Assembly: GCA_024231975.1 (NCBI GenBank)
Contig: JAAEQB010000012.1
Location: forward strand, 62,001 to 126,000
DNA length: 64,000 bases
Source: Allobosea sp.
Lineage (GTDB): Bacteria > Pseudomonadota > Alphaproteobacteria > Rhizobiales > Beijerinckiaceae
Direction of reading: 5' to 3'
Of this stretch, positions 1-8,673 are shown in pieces. Every line of letters starts with the position of its first letter. Position 1 is the first letter of the stretch. The position numbers were made by a program, and so were the translations under genes. The notes beneath the pieces are model-generated. The model worked only from the letters and a program-made list of their open reading frames with translations. It was not told the origin of the DNA and ran no database searches.

Positions 1-1948
1 TCCCAACGCCGACCTTGCCGCCGGCGCGGGCGATGTCCTGGTGCAGGCCGGGAAAGATGTCGCCGGCAGGGGCCGGATTCGGGCCCGACAGCGACGGCAG
101 CGGCGCCTGGCTCACCAGCGCGAGCACGGTCTGCGGCCTGACCGGAGCCCCTGAAGCCGCCGTCGATTCCAGCTTCAGGTTGAAGCTCGCCTTGCCGCCT
201 TCGCGGCGTGTGTAGTTGGCGAGATTGTAGACCAACCCGTCATCGCCGATCAGCAGAATGTCGAGATTCTTGTTCGGGTCGCTCTCGACCGTGCCGGAGA
301 GCGTCTCGCCGCTCTTCATGGTGAAGGCGCCGATCTGCATGACCGGGCTGCGGTCGATGCCGCGGCCGAGCTGGCGCAGGAAATCCACCATCGGGCATTG
401 GGCGGCGGTGACAGTGCGCAGGCTGATCTGCGCCTCGTAGCCCTGCGCCTTCTTGAAGGCCGCGTCGAAGCTGACGAAGGGCTCGGCCGTGCTGCCGAAG
501 CCTTCGACCGTCGTGCGCTTGTCGGCAATCGCCGTCGGCCACAGGAAGAAGCAAGCGCCGCCGTTGTAATCCGCCACATAGCGGGCCGTCCGCTCGGCGG
601 CTGTACGCGGCTCGGGCTCCGGTGCCGACGAGGCTGGCGGCGGCGCAGCCGGTGGCGATTTCGGGCCGGTCGTCGTGGCCGGGGTGGTCGGCGGTGGTGT
701 CGGAGCCGGTACCGGGTTCAATTCCGGTGTCGGGGGCGCGGGGGATTGCGAAGACGGAGCCGGTTGCGGCGGCGCAGTGGGAACGGAAGGTGCCGGCGGC
801 TGCAGCGTGGGCGGCTCGTTCTGGCTTGCCGGCTGCGGCGACGGCGTCGGAATTGCCGGTGGTGGCGTCGCAGGCGTCAGCTCTGGCACGGGGGCGCTCG
901 ATCCCGCGCTCGGCGAGGGTGCCGGGCGATCGTCGCTCAAGGCGGGCGGCGGGCTGTTCAGCGCCTGCTGGACCGGAGTGCTGCCGCTCAGCAGTTGCCA
1001 GGCGAAGAAGCCGCCGCCAGCAAGGAGCGCGAGGGCCGCGACTCCGGCGACAAGCGCCCAGGGAAAGGTGCGCCCGCCGCCTCCAGCGGAACTCGCGCCG
1101 CCTTTCGCCTGCCAGGACGCGACCTCGGCCATGTCGGCCGGGCGGTCCTTCGGATCGGGCGCGAGCATGCGTGCCAGCAGCGGGCGGATGCGCTTGTCGA
1201 TCGTCGCGAGATCTGGAACGCGGCGGCGCTTTTCCAGGATCTGCATCTGCGTGCCGCCCATGTCGAGCGGGCGGCCGCCGAGCGCCTCGGCCAGCACCAG
1301 GCCGAGGCTGTAGATGTCGGACTTGCCGGTGACCTCGGCGCCGTAGAGGCCGAGCTGCTCGGGCGAGACATAATTGTATTTGCCGGCAAAGCCGGAGCCG
1401 ATCACCGTCTTCTCGGCCAGCTTCGATTTGGCGATGCCGAAATCGATGATCTTGGCGCGTGTGACCTGGCCGCCGGGCAAAATGATATTGTCGGGCGAGA
1501 CGTCGCGATGGGTGATCCCCAGCAGATGGGCGGCTTGCAGGCCCGACGCGATGCGCCGGCGCAGCAGGTCGACCTCCTCGATGGAGAGCGGGCCCTGCTT
1601 CAAGCGGTCGGAGAGCGACTGGCCGTCGACGAATTCCATGGCGAGATAGGTCGCCTGCGTGGCGGGGTCGACGGTGAAGACGTAATAGCGGACGATGGCC
1701 TCGTTGTAGAGGTTGTGCAGCGCCGACGCCTCGTTGCGGAACAGGGTGATGACATTGGCGTCCTGCGCCATGTCGGAGCGCACGATCTTGATCGCGACGG
1801 CATCGCCCGTCTGGATGGCGCGGCCCTGATAGACCTCGCCCATGCCGCCCGTCGCGATCAGGCGCTCGATCTCGTAGATGCCGTTCAGCCGCACGCCGGG
1901 CGCCAGACCCGTGCGCGGCATGAAGACGGTGCGGTCGGAATCGCTCAT
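1..1948 (-). CDS. ppkA: T6SS serine/threonine protein kinase PpkA (3' end outside window)
   Basis: Inner-membrane Ser/Thr kinase expected to drive the threonine-phosphorylation switch that activates type VI secretion, opposed by the adjacent PP2C phosphatase. Visible in the N-terminal kinase domain are a glycine loop (ATGGMGEVY, about residues 32-40), VAIK with catalytic Lys54, HRD near residue 146 followed by SPDN, and DFG near residue 169. One membrane helix lies at about 292-315. A long Pro-rich linker follows, then a C-terminal region presumably in the periplasm that I do not recognise; it still reads open at the window edge, so at least 649 codons are present. The ATG at 1948 is preferred because it overlaps the pppA stop as ATGA. 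Kinase identity is clear; the T6SS role is inferred from the operon. Confidence 0.9.
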   Translation of the reverse strand, partial: MSDSDRTVFMPRTGLAPGVRLNGIYEIERLIATGGMGEVYQGRAIQTGDAVAIKIVRSDMAQDANVITLFRNEASALHNLYNEAIVRYYVFTVDPATQATYLAMEFVDGQSLSDRLKQGPLSIEEVDLLRRRIASGLQAAHLLGITHRDVSPDNIILPGGQVTRAKIIDFGIAKSKLAEKTVIGSGFAGKYNYVSPEQLGLYGAEVTGKSDIYSLGLVLAEALGGRPLDMGGTQMQILEKRRRVPDLATIDKRIRPLLARMLAPDPKDRPADMAEVASWQAKGGASSAGGGGRTFPWALVAGVAALALLAGGGFFAWQLLSGSTPVQQALNSPPPALSDDRPAPSPSAGSSAPVPELTPATPPPAIPTPSPQPASQNEPPTLQPPAPSVPTAPPQPAPSSQSPAPPTPELNPVPAPTPPPTTPATTTGPKSPPAAPPPASSAPEPEPRTAAERTARYVADYNGGACFFLWPTAIADKRTTVEGFGSTAEPFVSFDAAFKKAQGYEAQISLRTVTAAQCPMVDFLRQLGRGIDRSPVMQIGAFTMKSGETLSGTVESDPNKNLDILLIGDDGLVYNLANYTRREGGKASFNLKLESTAASGAPVRPQTVLALVSQAPLPSLSGPNPAPAGDIFPGLHQDIARAGGKVGVG

Positions 1949-2742
1949 GGCGCATCGCTCCTGCGCTGGCGCATGTTCGGCACCCAGCGCGTCTTTTCGC
2001 TTCCGCCGTCGTGATGATAGCGCACCACGATCACGGTGACATTGTCGGTGGCGCCGCGCTCCAGCGTCAGCGCGAGCAGGGCATCGCAGGCGGCCTGGGC
2101 GCCGGTCGTCACGGTCGCGCGCAGGATCTCCTCGTCGCGGACATGGTCGGTGAGCCCGTCCGAGCAGAGCACGAAGACGTCGTCGCCTTCGAGCTCGCCA
2201 TGGTCGATATCGAGCTCGGGCCGGTCATGCACGCCGATGGCGCGGGTGATGACATGGCGCCGCGGCCAGGTCCTCGCCTCCTCGACGGTGAGCAGGCCAC
2301 GCTCGATCATGTCCTGGGCTTCGGTATGATCGCGGGTGACCTGGGTGATCTGCCCGCTGCGGACGAGATAGACGCGGCTGTCGCCGCACCAGACGCAGGC
2401 GAAATGGCGGCCATGGGCAAGCAGCACGGCGAGCGTCGCGCCCATGGTGGCGCCGTCATGCTCGCGGATCTTGCGGCGCAGTTCGGCATTGGCCTCGACC
2501 ACGCTGCGTTCGAGCCGGTCGAGCAGTTCAGCGGCAGAAGCGGCCTGGCCGACGGCCGACAGGCTTGCCGCCACGGTCGCGCTCGCCATCGCGCCGTTCT
2601 GATGGCCGCCCATGCCGTCGGCGACGGCCCAGAGCCCGTATTCGGGCCGGACCACCAGATTGTCCTCATTGTGGCTGCGCACGCGCCCGGCATGGCTGAC
2701 CGCGCCGGTCTCGAAGGAAGAGCCGGGGCGGTGCTCGTTCAT
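1945..2742 (-). CDS. pppA: PP2C-family protein phosphatase of the T6SS (PppA)
   Basis: Metal-dependent Ser/Thr phosphatase that would dephosphorylate the targets of the neighbouring PpkA kinase and so reset T6SS firing. The 265-residue protein has the PP2C signature: NEDN with the metal-binding Asp near residue 27, DGMGG at 42-46, GDSR in the middle, a CSDGLTD stretch and GATDNVT near the C terminus. No membrane segment is visible, so it should act in the cytoplasm. Its start overlaps the tagF stop and its stop overlaps the ppkA start, each by ATGA, which implies translational coupling. The length is normal for bacterial stand-alone PP2C enzymes. Confidence 0.92.
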   Translation of the reverse strand: MNEHRPGSSFETGAVSHAGRVRSHNEDNLVVRPEYGLWAVADGMGGHQNGAMASATVAASLSAVGQAASAAELLDRLERSVVEANAELRRKIREHDGATMGATLAVLLAHGRHFACVWCGDSRVYLVRSGQITQVTRDHTEAQDMIERGLLTVEEARTWPRRHVITRAIGVHDRPELDIDHGELEGDDVFVLCSDGLTDHVRDEEILRATVTTGAQAACDALLALTLERGATDNVTVIVVRYHHDGGSEKTRWVPNMRQRRSDAP

Positions 2743-3443
2743 GCCGTCGATCCTGCGCCGAGGAAAGCGTCGAAGCGGCCGGTCAGGAGACCGGTGAAGA
2801 GATAGGGGCTGGGCAGGCCGTGTCCGACCAGAGCGAGCGGCTCGAAATCATCGCCGCCAATGGTCCAGAGATAGCTGGCATGGGCATAGGCACGGGTGTG
2901 GTCCTCGACGCGCAGAGCGGAGAGCCGAGACGGGAAGGTCGCTGAATCGAGGGCGCTGACGATGGTGCCGTCGGAGAGGCGCACCATGTCGGCGGGCGGG
3001 GCCGCCTTGAGGTCGTCATTGGGCAAGGCGAGCCCGTCCAGCGCATGCGCGACCGCCTCGTAGCTCGCCTCGGGTTCGAGTGCGCGCAGGAGGAAGTCCT
3101 CGGCCTGGGCGAACCAGGCATCCTGTGGGTCGAGCTCGGGCGGGGGGATCGCGGCGCCGGGGCCGGCGAGGGCGAAGACCGTCAGCGGAAAATAGCGGCC
3201 GATGCCGTCGACGGAGGGCATGAAGGCGCCCGCAACCGTGGTGCCGCAGAAGGCGCTGCCGAACCAGAAGCGCCAGATCGGCGCGTTGAGGAAGGCGTCC
3301 TGCCAGCCGCCGCCGAGCTCGACCCGGCTGGCGGTCAGCCCGCCCTGGAGCCAGCGCTCATAGGCCGAGAGAAAGGCCGTCGGCGCATTCAATGCGATGA
3401 AGTCCCGCTTGCCCGGCAACTTCCCGAACAACCCACAGCTCAT
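2739..3443 (-). CDS. tagF: T6SS-associated protein TagF
   Basis: TagF is a post-translational repressor of type VI secretion, acting alongside the PpkA/PppA pair in systems such as that of Pseudomonas aeruginosa; in some rhizobia it is fused to PppA. Here it is a separate protein of about 234 residues. The N terminus (CGLFGKLPGKRDF) and the WRFWFG segment followed by GVF/PSVDGIGR-like sequence are typical of the family. The ATG at 3443 is chosen because the conserved GLFGKLP motif begins right after it and it lies two bases after the tssM stop; an upstream ATG at 3464 would add seven residues and overlap tssM. It overlaps pppA by four bases. Confidence 0.9.
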   Translation of the reverse strand: MSCGLFGKLPGKRDFIALNAPTAFLSAYERWLQGGLTASRVELGGGWQDAFLNAPIWRFWFGSAFCGTTVAGAFMPSVDGIGRYFPLTVFALAGPGAAIPPPELDPQDAWFAQAEDFLLRALEPEASYEAVAHALDGLALPNDDLKAAPPADMVRLSDGTIVSALDSATFPSRLSALRVEDHTRAYAHASYLWTIGGDDFEPLALVGHGLPSPYLFTGLLTGRFDAFLGAGSTA

Positions 3444-3445
3444 TC

Positions 3446-6400
3446 TCAAATCCCCGCCGGACAACGGATTTCGCGTAGCGCAGGCAGCACCAGCGGGTTC
3501 TTCAGCGAGCCGACGCCGAACTGGTAGCCGATCTGGCGGCCGCCGGCGGCGAGCGTGAAGACGACATTATCGCCTTGCCGCAGGACCGAGCCGGCATCGA
3601 GCAGGCGGAAGAAGGACCAGACGCCGGTACGGTCGAACATCTTCACCTCGGTCGGCGCCGCCGGTGTCGGGCTGTTGGAGAAGAAGCCGCCGCCGAAGAT
3701 ACCGCCGGCATTGTTGTTGGCGGCGGCGCCGCCGATCGTCAGCGTGATCGAGGTCTTGGCGAGGCCGCCGCCCGGCCACATCACCGGCGTCGGCGTGTTG
3801 ACGCCCTGCTGGCTCGCCACCGTGAAGCCGTTGATCTCGAGCTTGGCGCCGGAGGCGTCGGAGGAGAGGGTGGTCGGCACCACCACCATCTGGAAGTTCG
3901 GCAGGTTGCCGCCGGTCGGGAAGAAGGCTTCGCGGATGTCGCTGGCGCGCTGGAATTCGCGCAAGGTCGTCGGCGAGAGCGCGCGGGCGACGCGGCTGTC
4001 CTGGCGCCAGCTCCAGTTCTGGCCGGACTTGTCGATATAGGGGTCGAGCCTCTCCTTCATGAACTTGTCCATCGCACCGGTGCCCGGCGCGAAGAGCTGG
4101 GCGAAGTCGGCTAGACCGATCTCGCTGGTGCTGCCCTTGGCGAAGGGATAGCGATTGGCCAGCAGGCTGGAACAGCGGCCGGTGACCTCGCTGGCCAGCG
4201 CCTGGCGCAGCAGCGAGACGGTTGCGCCGGTGGCGTCGCCCTCGAAATCGTTCACGGCGGCGACGATCATCGCGTCGAACGGCGCCGGATAGCGGGAGGA
4301 GTTGCCGCGTAGCGAGGCGATCAGCGGCACCAGCGCGGCGTTGGCCGCCGCAGCCTGTGCCGGCGTGGTCGCGGCCATTGCGAGGTTCTGGTTGATCTCG
4401 GCGAAGATCTGCAGCGCCTGGTCGACCGGCCGCTTGCCGCCATCGCCTTCGACGAGGACATGGAAGGCCTTGAACTGCGCCTCGATATTTGCGCCGAGCG
4501 CCTCGCCGCCGCCACCGCCGGCAATGACGCGATCGACGCCGGGCGCGCTGAGCGGCAGGCTGGTGCCGAGGCGGTTGAGCGAGTAATTGGCACGCTCCTC
4601 CAGGGTCTTGGCAGCCTTGTCGGCGACCTGTCCCGCCATCTTCTCGGCGGCCGACGGCCGCTTCGCCGCCCGTTCCTTGGTCAGCTGCGTCTCGTCGCGG
4701 ATCGATTCGAGGAGCTGCTTGAAGGGCGAGGTCGGCGCGGAGATGGCCGAAAGCGCGATGTATTTCGGCTTGTCGGCGTTGAGCGGCCGCAGCTTCAGCC
4801 GGCGCAAGGCCTTCTGCCAGGAGGCGGTGAAGTCGCGGGCATAGAGCTTGAGCAGGTCCTGGAACAGGCTGGCATATTGCGAGGTGATCGCGGCCTGGTC
4901 GGCATTGTCGCCGAGGACCCAGCGCTCCTTCTCGATGCGCTCGCCGATATCGCCAAGACGGTCGACGAAGGCGCCCTGGAAGCCGTCATAGGTGTAGAAA
5001 TATGGCACCCGGATCGAATCGAGATCCTCGCCGGAAACACCCTCGAAGACCAGCCGCGCATCCGAGCCGCCGCGGATCGCCGCGACCCAGTCACGGGCGG
5101 CGTTGCGCCCTTGCGTGCGCAGCAATTCGTAGGCGCGCTCGGCGATACTGAGCCGGCGCAAGGTACGCTGGCTGCTCTCGATCAGCGGCTGATTGAGCTT
5201 GACCACGGGCTCGGCTCCGTCGTCGAGGTCGAGCAGCGCGACGAGATGTTCCTCCAGCGCCTCGCGGCCCTTGGCGTTGGCGGCGCCGGGGAAGAGGTTC
5301 TCGGCCCAGTCCTGACGCATCCAGGCGAGGACGAGGTCGCGGTCGAGCGGGGCGCGGCCGCCGACCATCAGGTAGACTTTGAGCGCCTCGTAGATGAAGC
5401 CGGGATTGTTGACGTTGGCTTCGAGCTGCTCCTCCAGGCGGAAGATGATGCGTGAGCGCAGCAGCCGCTCCAATGCCTGATGGTAGCTCTCCTGCGTCGC
5501 CGACTGCAGGCGCTCGCGCTGGCTGAGACCGAAGGTGGCAGCGACCGGCGTCGGCTCGTCCTTGTCGGCATAGCCGGCCGGCATGTGACGCAGCTTGTGC
5601 AGCAGCGGCAGGACGCGGCTGAAGTTGCGATCGGAGAGGGTGGTCTCCTGCAGGACCGGGGCGGCGCTGGAGCGGTAGTCGGCGAGGCCGTAATTGGTCT
5701 GGTTGATCAGGTCGCTGTTGCGGGCATAGCTCGTCCACCACATGCCGCCGAGCGCCAGCGAGACCAGCGCGATCGCGCTGAAGCCGGCGATGCGCAGCAG
5801 GGTCGAGCGGCGGGCAGCGCGCAGGTCGGTCGAGACCCAGCCGGATTCGCCGATGATCACCTTCTGGATCAGGTCAGTCAGGAAGAAGCTCTTGCCGCGG
5901 CCGGAATAGGAGCCGGAATCGGCATGATCGCTGCCGAAATTGCGCGATAGCGCGCCGATCAGCTGGTCGATCGGCGTGCCCTCCTGGGTGCCGGAGGTGA
6001 AGTAGAAGCCGCGCAAGGTCGCGCTCGACTGATAGCGCGTCGGCTCGAAGACGCGGCCGAGGAAGTCGATGATCACAGGCTTCAGCGTCGCCATCTGGCT
6101 CGGCAGGCCGAAGAGCTTGGCACGCGAGGTCGGGTTGTGCTCGTCCTGCAGGCGGTCGGAGAGCCGCTCGTTCAGCCGTTCGATCAGCGCGTCGAACTCC
6201 GGCGACACGTCGCCGATCATGTTGCGGGTCTTGTCGATGGTCTGGAAGGTGTGGCCCCAGACCATGCGCCGCTGCGGCTCCGAGAGCGCGGCGAAGAACT
6301 CGTTGAAGCCGGCGATCAGGTCGGCCTTGGTGAAGACCGCATAGACCGGGAAATCGACCTTGAGCCGCTCGTTGAGCTCGAGCAGGCGGGCGCGGATCGC

Positions 6401-7099
6401 ATCGGCATGGGCAATGATCTCCTCCTGCGAGGAGGTCAGCAGATCCTCGATGCTGATCGCGACGATGACGCCGTTGATCGGCTGGCGCGGACGATTGGCC
6501 TTGAGCAAATCGAGGAAGCCGAGCCAGCTCGTGCGCTCGGCTCGCGTATCGGTGTCCTGCGTGGTGTAGCGGCCGGCGGTGTCGATCAGCACCGCGTCCT
6601 CGGCGAACCACCAGTCGCAATAGCGGGTGCCGCCGGCGCCCGCGACCGCGGCCGGCGTCTGGCCGCCGCGGGCGAGGGGGAATTTCAGTCCGGAATTGAT
6701 CAGAGCCGTGGTCTTGCCGGCGCCGGGCGGGCCGATGATGACGTACCAGGGCAGGTCGTAGAGATAATCGCCGCCATCCTTGCCGCGGGTGCGCCGGAGC
6801 GTTGCGAGCGCATCGCGCATGGCGGCCGAGAGGGCAGCGCCGTCACCGGTCTGGCTTTCCTCCTTGGCCATCGCCTCCGAGAGCGCGGCGACGGCCTTGC
6901 GCCGCTTGATCACGATCCAGGCGATCCAGCCGAGAGCGCCGAGCATCAGGACAAGCGCGATCGGCAGCCGGACCCAGAACGATTCGAACGGGCGCACCTC
7001 GCCGAAGGCGACGAAGGGGCCGCCGAACCAGATCAGCAGCGTCAGCGCCAGCGCGCCGACGAAGATGGCTGCGATCCTGAGCCACGTCGCGAGATTCAT
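3446..7099 (-). CDS. tssM: T6SS membrane-complex protein TssM (IcmF)
   Basis: TssM is the large inner-membrane subunit of the TssJLM trans-envelope complex that anchors the T6SS baseplate. This copy has 1217 residues, normal for the family. Two membrane helices sit in the first 65 residues, then a cytoplasmic NTPase-like domain with a complete Walker A (GPPGAGKTT, about 123-131) and a Walker B-like VLIDTAGRY near 170, and a third helix at about 433-453. The remainder is the periplasmic IcmF-related and TssM C-terminal regions expected to contact TssJ. No tssJ is seen in this window. It is followed two bases later by tagF and preceded by tssL after a 32-base gap. Confidence 0.96.
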   Translation of the reverse strand: MNLATWLRIAAIFVGALALTLLIWFGGPFVAFGEVRPFESFWVRLPIALVLMLGALGWIAWIVIKRRKAVAALSEAMAKEESQTGDGAALSAAMRDALATLRRTRGKDGGDYLYDLPWYVIIGPPGAGKTTALINSGLKFPLARGGQTPAAVAGAGGTRYCDWWFAEDAVLIDTAGRYTTQDTDTRAERTSWLGFLDLLKANRPRQPINGVIVAISIEDLLTSSQEEIIAHADAIRARLLELNERLKVDFPVYAVFTKADLIAGFNEFFAALSEPQRRMVWGHTFQTIDKTRNMIGDVSPEFDALIERLNERLSDRLQDEHNPTSRAKLFGLPSQMATLKPVIIDFLGRVFEPTRYQSSATLRGFYFTSGTQEGTPIDQLIGALSRNFGSDHADSGSYSGRGKSFFLTDLIQKVIIGESGWVSTDLRAARRSTLLRIAGFSAIALVSLALGGMWWTSYARNSDLINQTNYGLADYRSSAAPVLQETTLSDRNFSRVLPLLHKLRHMPAGYADKDEPTPVAATFGLSQRERLQSATQESYHQALERLLRSRIIFRLEEQLEANVNNPGFIYEALKVYLMVGGRAPLDRDLVLAWMRQDWAENLFPGAANAKGREALEEHLVALLDLDDGAEPVVKLNQPLIESSQRTLRRLSIAERAYELLRTQGRNAARDWVAAIRGGSDARLVFEGVSGEDLDSIRVPYFYTYDGFQGAFVDRLGDIGERIEKERWVLGDNADQAAITSQYASLFQDLLKLYARDFTASWQKALRRLKLRPLNADKPKYIALSAISAPTSPFKQLLESIRDETQLTKERAAKRPSAAEKMAGQVADKAAKTLEERANYSLNRLGTSLPLSAPGVDRVIAGGGGGEALGANIEAQFKAFHVLVEGDGGKRPVDQALQIFAEINQNLAMAATTPAQAAAANAALVPLIASLRGNSSRYPAPFDAMIVAAVNDFEGDATGATVSLLRQALASEVTGRCSSLLANRYPFAKGSTSEIGLADFAQLFAPGTGAMDKFMKERLDPYIDKSGQNWSWRQDSRVARALSPTTLREFQRASDIREAFFPTGGNLPNFQMVVVPTTLSSDASGAKLEINGFTVASQQGVNTPTPVMWPGGGLAKTSITLTIGGAAANNNAGGIFGGGFFSNSPTPAAPTEVKMFDRTGVWSFFRLLDAGSVLRQGDNVVFTLAAGGRQIGYQFGVGSLKNPLVLPALREIRCPAGI

Positions 7100-7131
7100 C
7101 GTCTATCCGTCTCCTGCATCGTCACCTGATC

Positions 7132-8673
7132 CTAGCCGTTGCGCTGGATCAGGATCTCGACGCGTCGGTTCTTCGCCTTGCCGGCTATGGTCGCGTTGGT
7201 GTCGATCGGCACGTCGGAGCCCTTGCCGTCGGTACTGATGCGGTCCGGCTGCTTCAGCCTGGTCTTGAGGAGAGCCCCGACCGCCACGGCACGCGCCTTC
7301 GAGAGTTCGAGATTGTTAGGGAAGCGGGCGCTGCGGATGGGGTCGGTGTCGCTGTGGCCGACGACCTTGATCGCGCCGCCTTCCTCGTTGAGCACGGTCG
7401 AGATGCGCTCGATCAGTGGGCGGAACTCGTCGCGGACAACCGCCTGGCCGGGGTCGAACAAGGTGATGCCCATCAGGCGCACGATGATCAGGTTCGGCGT
7501 CACCTCGCAGGTGATCGGCGGCTGCACCGTGCCGCAGACCTTGGGCGGTTGCGCCGGCGGCGGCAGGGGCGGCGGCGGCCGGGCCGCGACCTTGCGGATG
7601 ATCTCGATGTCGCCCTTGGGATGCACCGCGAGCAGAGCGCTGGCCGAAGCCTCGGCATTGCCGCCGAGCAAGGCACGGAAGATGAAATAGAGGCCGAGCA
7701 CGGCGACCGCGGCGACGGCGGCGACCGACCAGACCGGAATCTTGAAGCCGGCGAGTCGTGCGGTCAGGGCCTGGCCCTGCCAGCGCGGCGACAGTTCCGG
7801 ATCGGGCTGCTTCACCCGCCGCAGCGTCTCGAACAGGTTGCGCTGGATCATCTGCAGGTTGGCGGCGCCGCCGGCGGAGGTGCGGTGCACGCCCTCGAAG
7901 CCGAGCGCCAGACAGACATGCATCAGCTCCAGCAGGTCGTAATTGACCGATGGATCCTTCCTGGCGCGCTCCAGTTCCTCGAAGAAGCGCACGCCGCCAA
8001 TGCGCTCGCCGAAGAAGCGCGAGAGCATGCTGTATTGCGTCCAGACATGGCGGTCTTCGCCCGGGATGTTCTGGACGATATCGTCGGCGAAAGCGCAGAT
8101 GATGTATTTGGCCGTGCGCGTCTGCTCGGCGGTGAAGCCGGCCGCCCGGACCTCATGGTCGAAGGCCTCGATCGTCTCGCCGACCTGGCCGATCATCTGC
8201 GTTGCCGGCGCCCTCGAGAGATTGGCGCGCAGGCGCCCGAGCAGGAGCAGGAGCGGGCCGGCGGCCTTCAGCAGCGGGTTGGTGTTCGGCGTGAGCATCT
8301 GCTCGCGCTTGGGCAGGGCCTGCGGCACATAGCCCTGTGGTTGAGGCGGCGGTGCGCTCGGCCGCGGCTGCGGCTGCGACATCCATTCCTCGCCGCCGGG
8401 CACGCCGGGCGAGGGCGCCGATTGCGGATATTGCGGCGCGCCGGAGGGCGCATAGGGCGAGGGCTGCGGGGGATAGCCGGCAGGCGGAGGCGGGTAGGGC
8501 GCGTTCGGCGGCGGGTAGGGCTGGCCCTGGGGCGGATAGGGTTGCCCTTGCGGCGGGTAGCCAGGGACGGCATCCGCCGGGCGCGAGGGCGGCGGCACGC
8601 GCCGTCCGGCCGGGTTCGGCCGGATGAAGGTCCGGTCCGAGCGGCCGAACGGGTCGGAGCCGTCATTGCTCAT
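7132..8673 (-). CDS. tssL: T6SS protein TssL with DotU and OmpA-like domains
   Basis: TssL is the bitopic inner-membrane partner of TssM that recruits the baseplate. This 513-residue form is an extended TssL. It has a Pro/Tyr/Gln-rich N terminus (about residues 30-80, near-repeats of GQPYPP), a cytoplasmic DotU domain in the middle, one membrane helix at about 312-331 and a C-terminal OmpA-like peptidoglycan-binding domain at about 410-510 with GHSDTDP and an ELSKARA segment. The built-in OmpA domain means a separate TagL-type cell-wall anchor is not needed. The ATG at 8673 overlaps the tssK stop as ATGA; a start at 8721 would add 16 residues inside tssK. Confidence 0.95.
   Translation of the reverse strand: MSNDGSDPFGRSDRTFIRPNPAGRRVPPPSRPADAVPGYPPQGQPYPPQGQPYPPPNAPYPPPPAGYPPQPSPYAPSGAPQYPQSAPSPGVPGGEEWMSQPQPRPSAPPPQPQGYVPQALPKREQMLTPNTNPLLKAAGPLLLLLGRLRANLSRAPATQMIGQVGETIEAFDHEVRAAGFTAEQTRTAKYIICAFADDIVQNIPGEDRHVWTQYSMLSRFFGERIGGVRFFEELERARKDPSVNYDLLELMHVCLALGFEGVHRTSAGGAANLQMIQRNLFETLRRVKQPDPELSPRWQGQALTARLAGFKIPVWSVAAVAAVAVLGLYFIFRALLGGNAEASASALLAVHPKGDIEIIRKVAARPPPPLPPPAQPPKVCGTVQPPITCEVTPNLIIVRLMGITLFDPGQAVVRDEFRPLIERISTVLNEEGGAIKVVGHSDTDPIRSARFPNNLELSKARAVAVGALLKTRLKQPDRISTDGKGSDVPIDTNATIAGKAKNRRVEILIQRNG

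Noticed and set aside
240..1955. A 571-codon frame on the minus strand overlapping the kinase gene
   Set aside because: It is shifted relative to the true kinase frame, lacks HRD and DFG motifs, and shows the Arg/Pro/Ala composition of a shadow frame.
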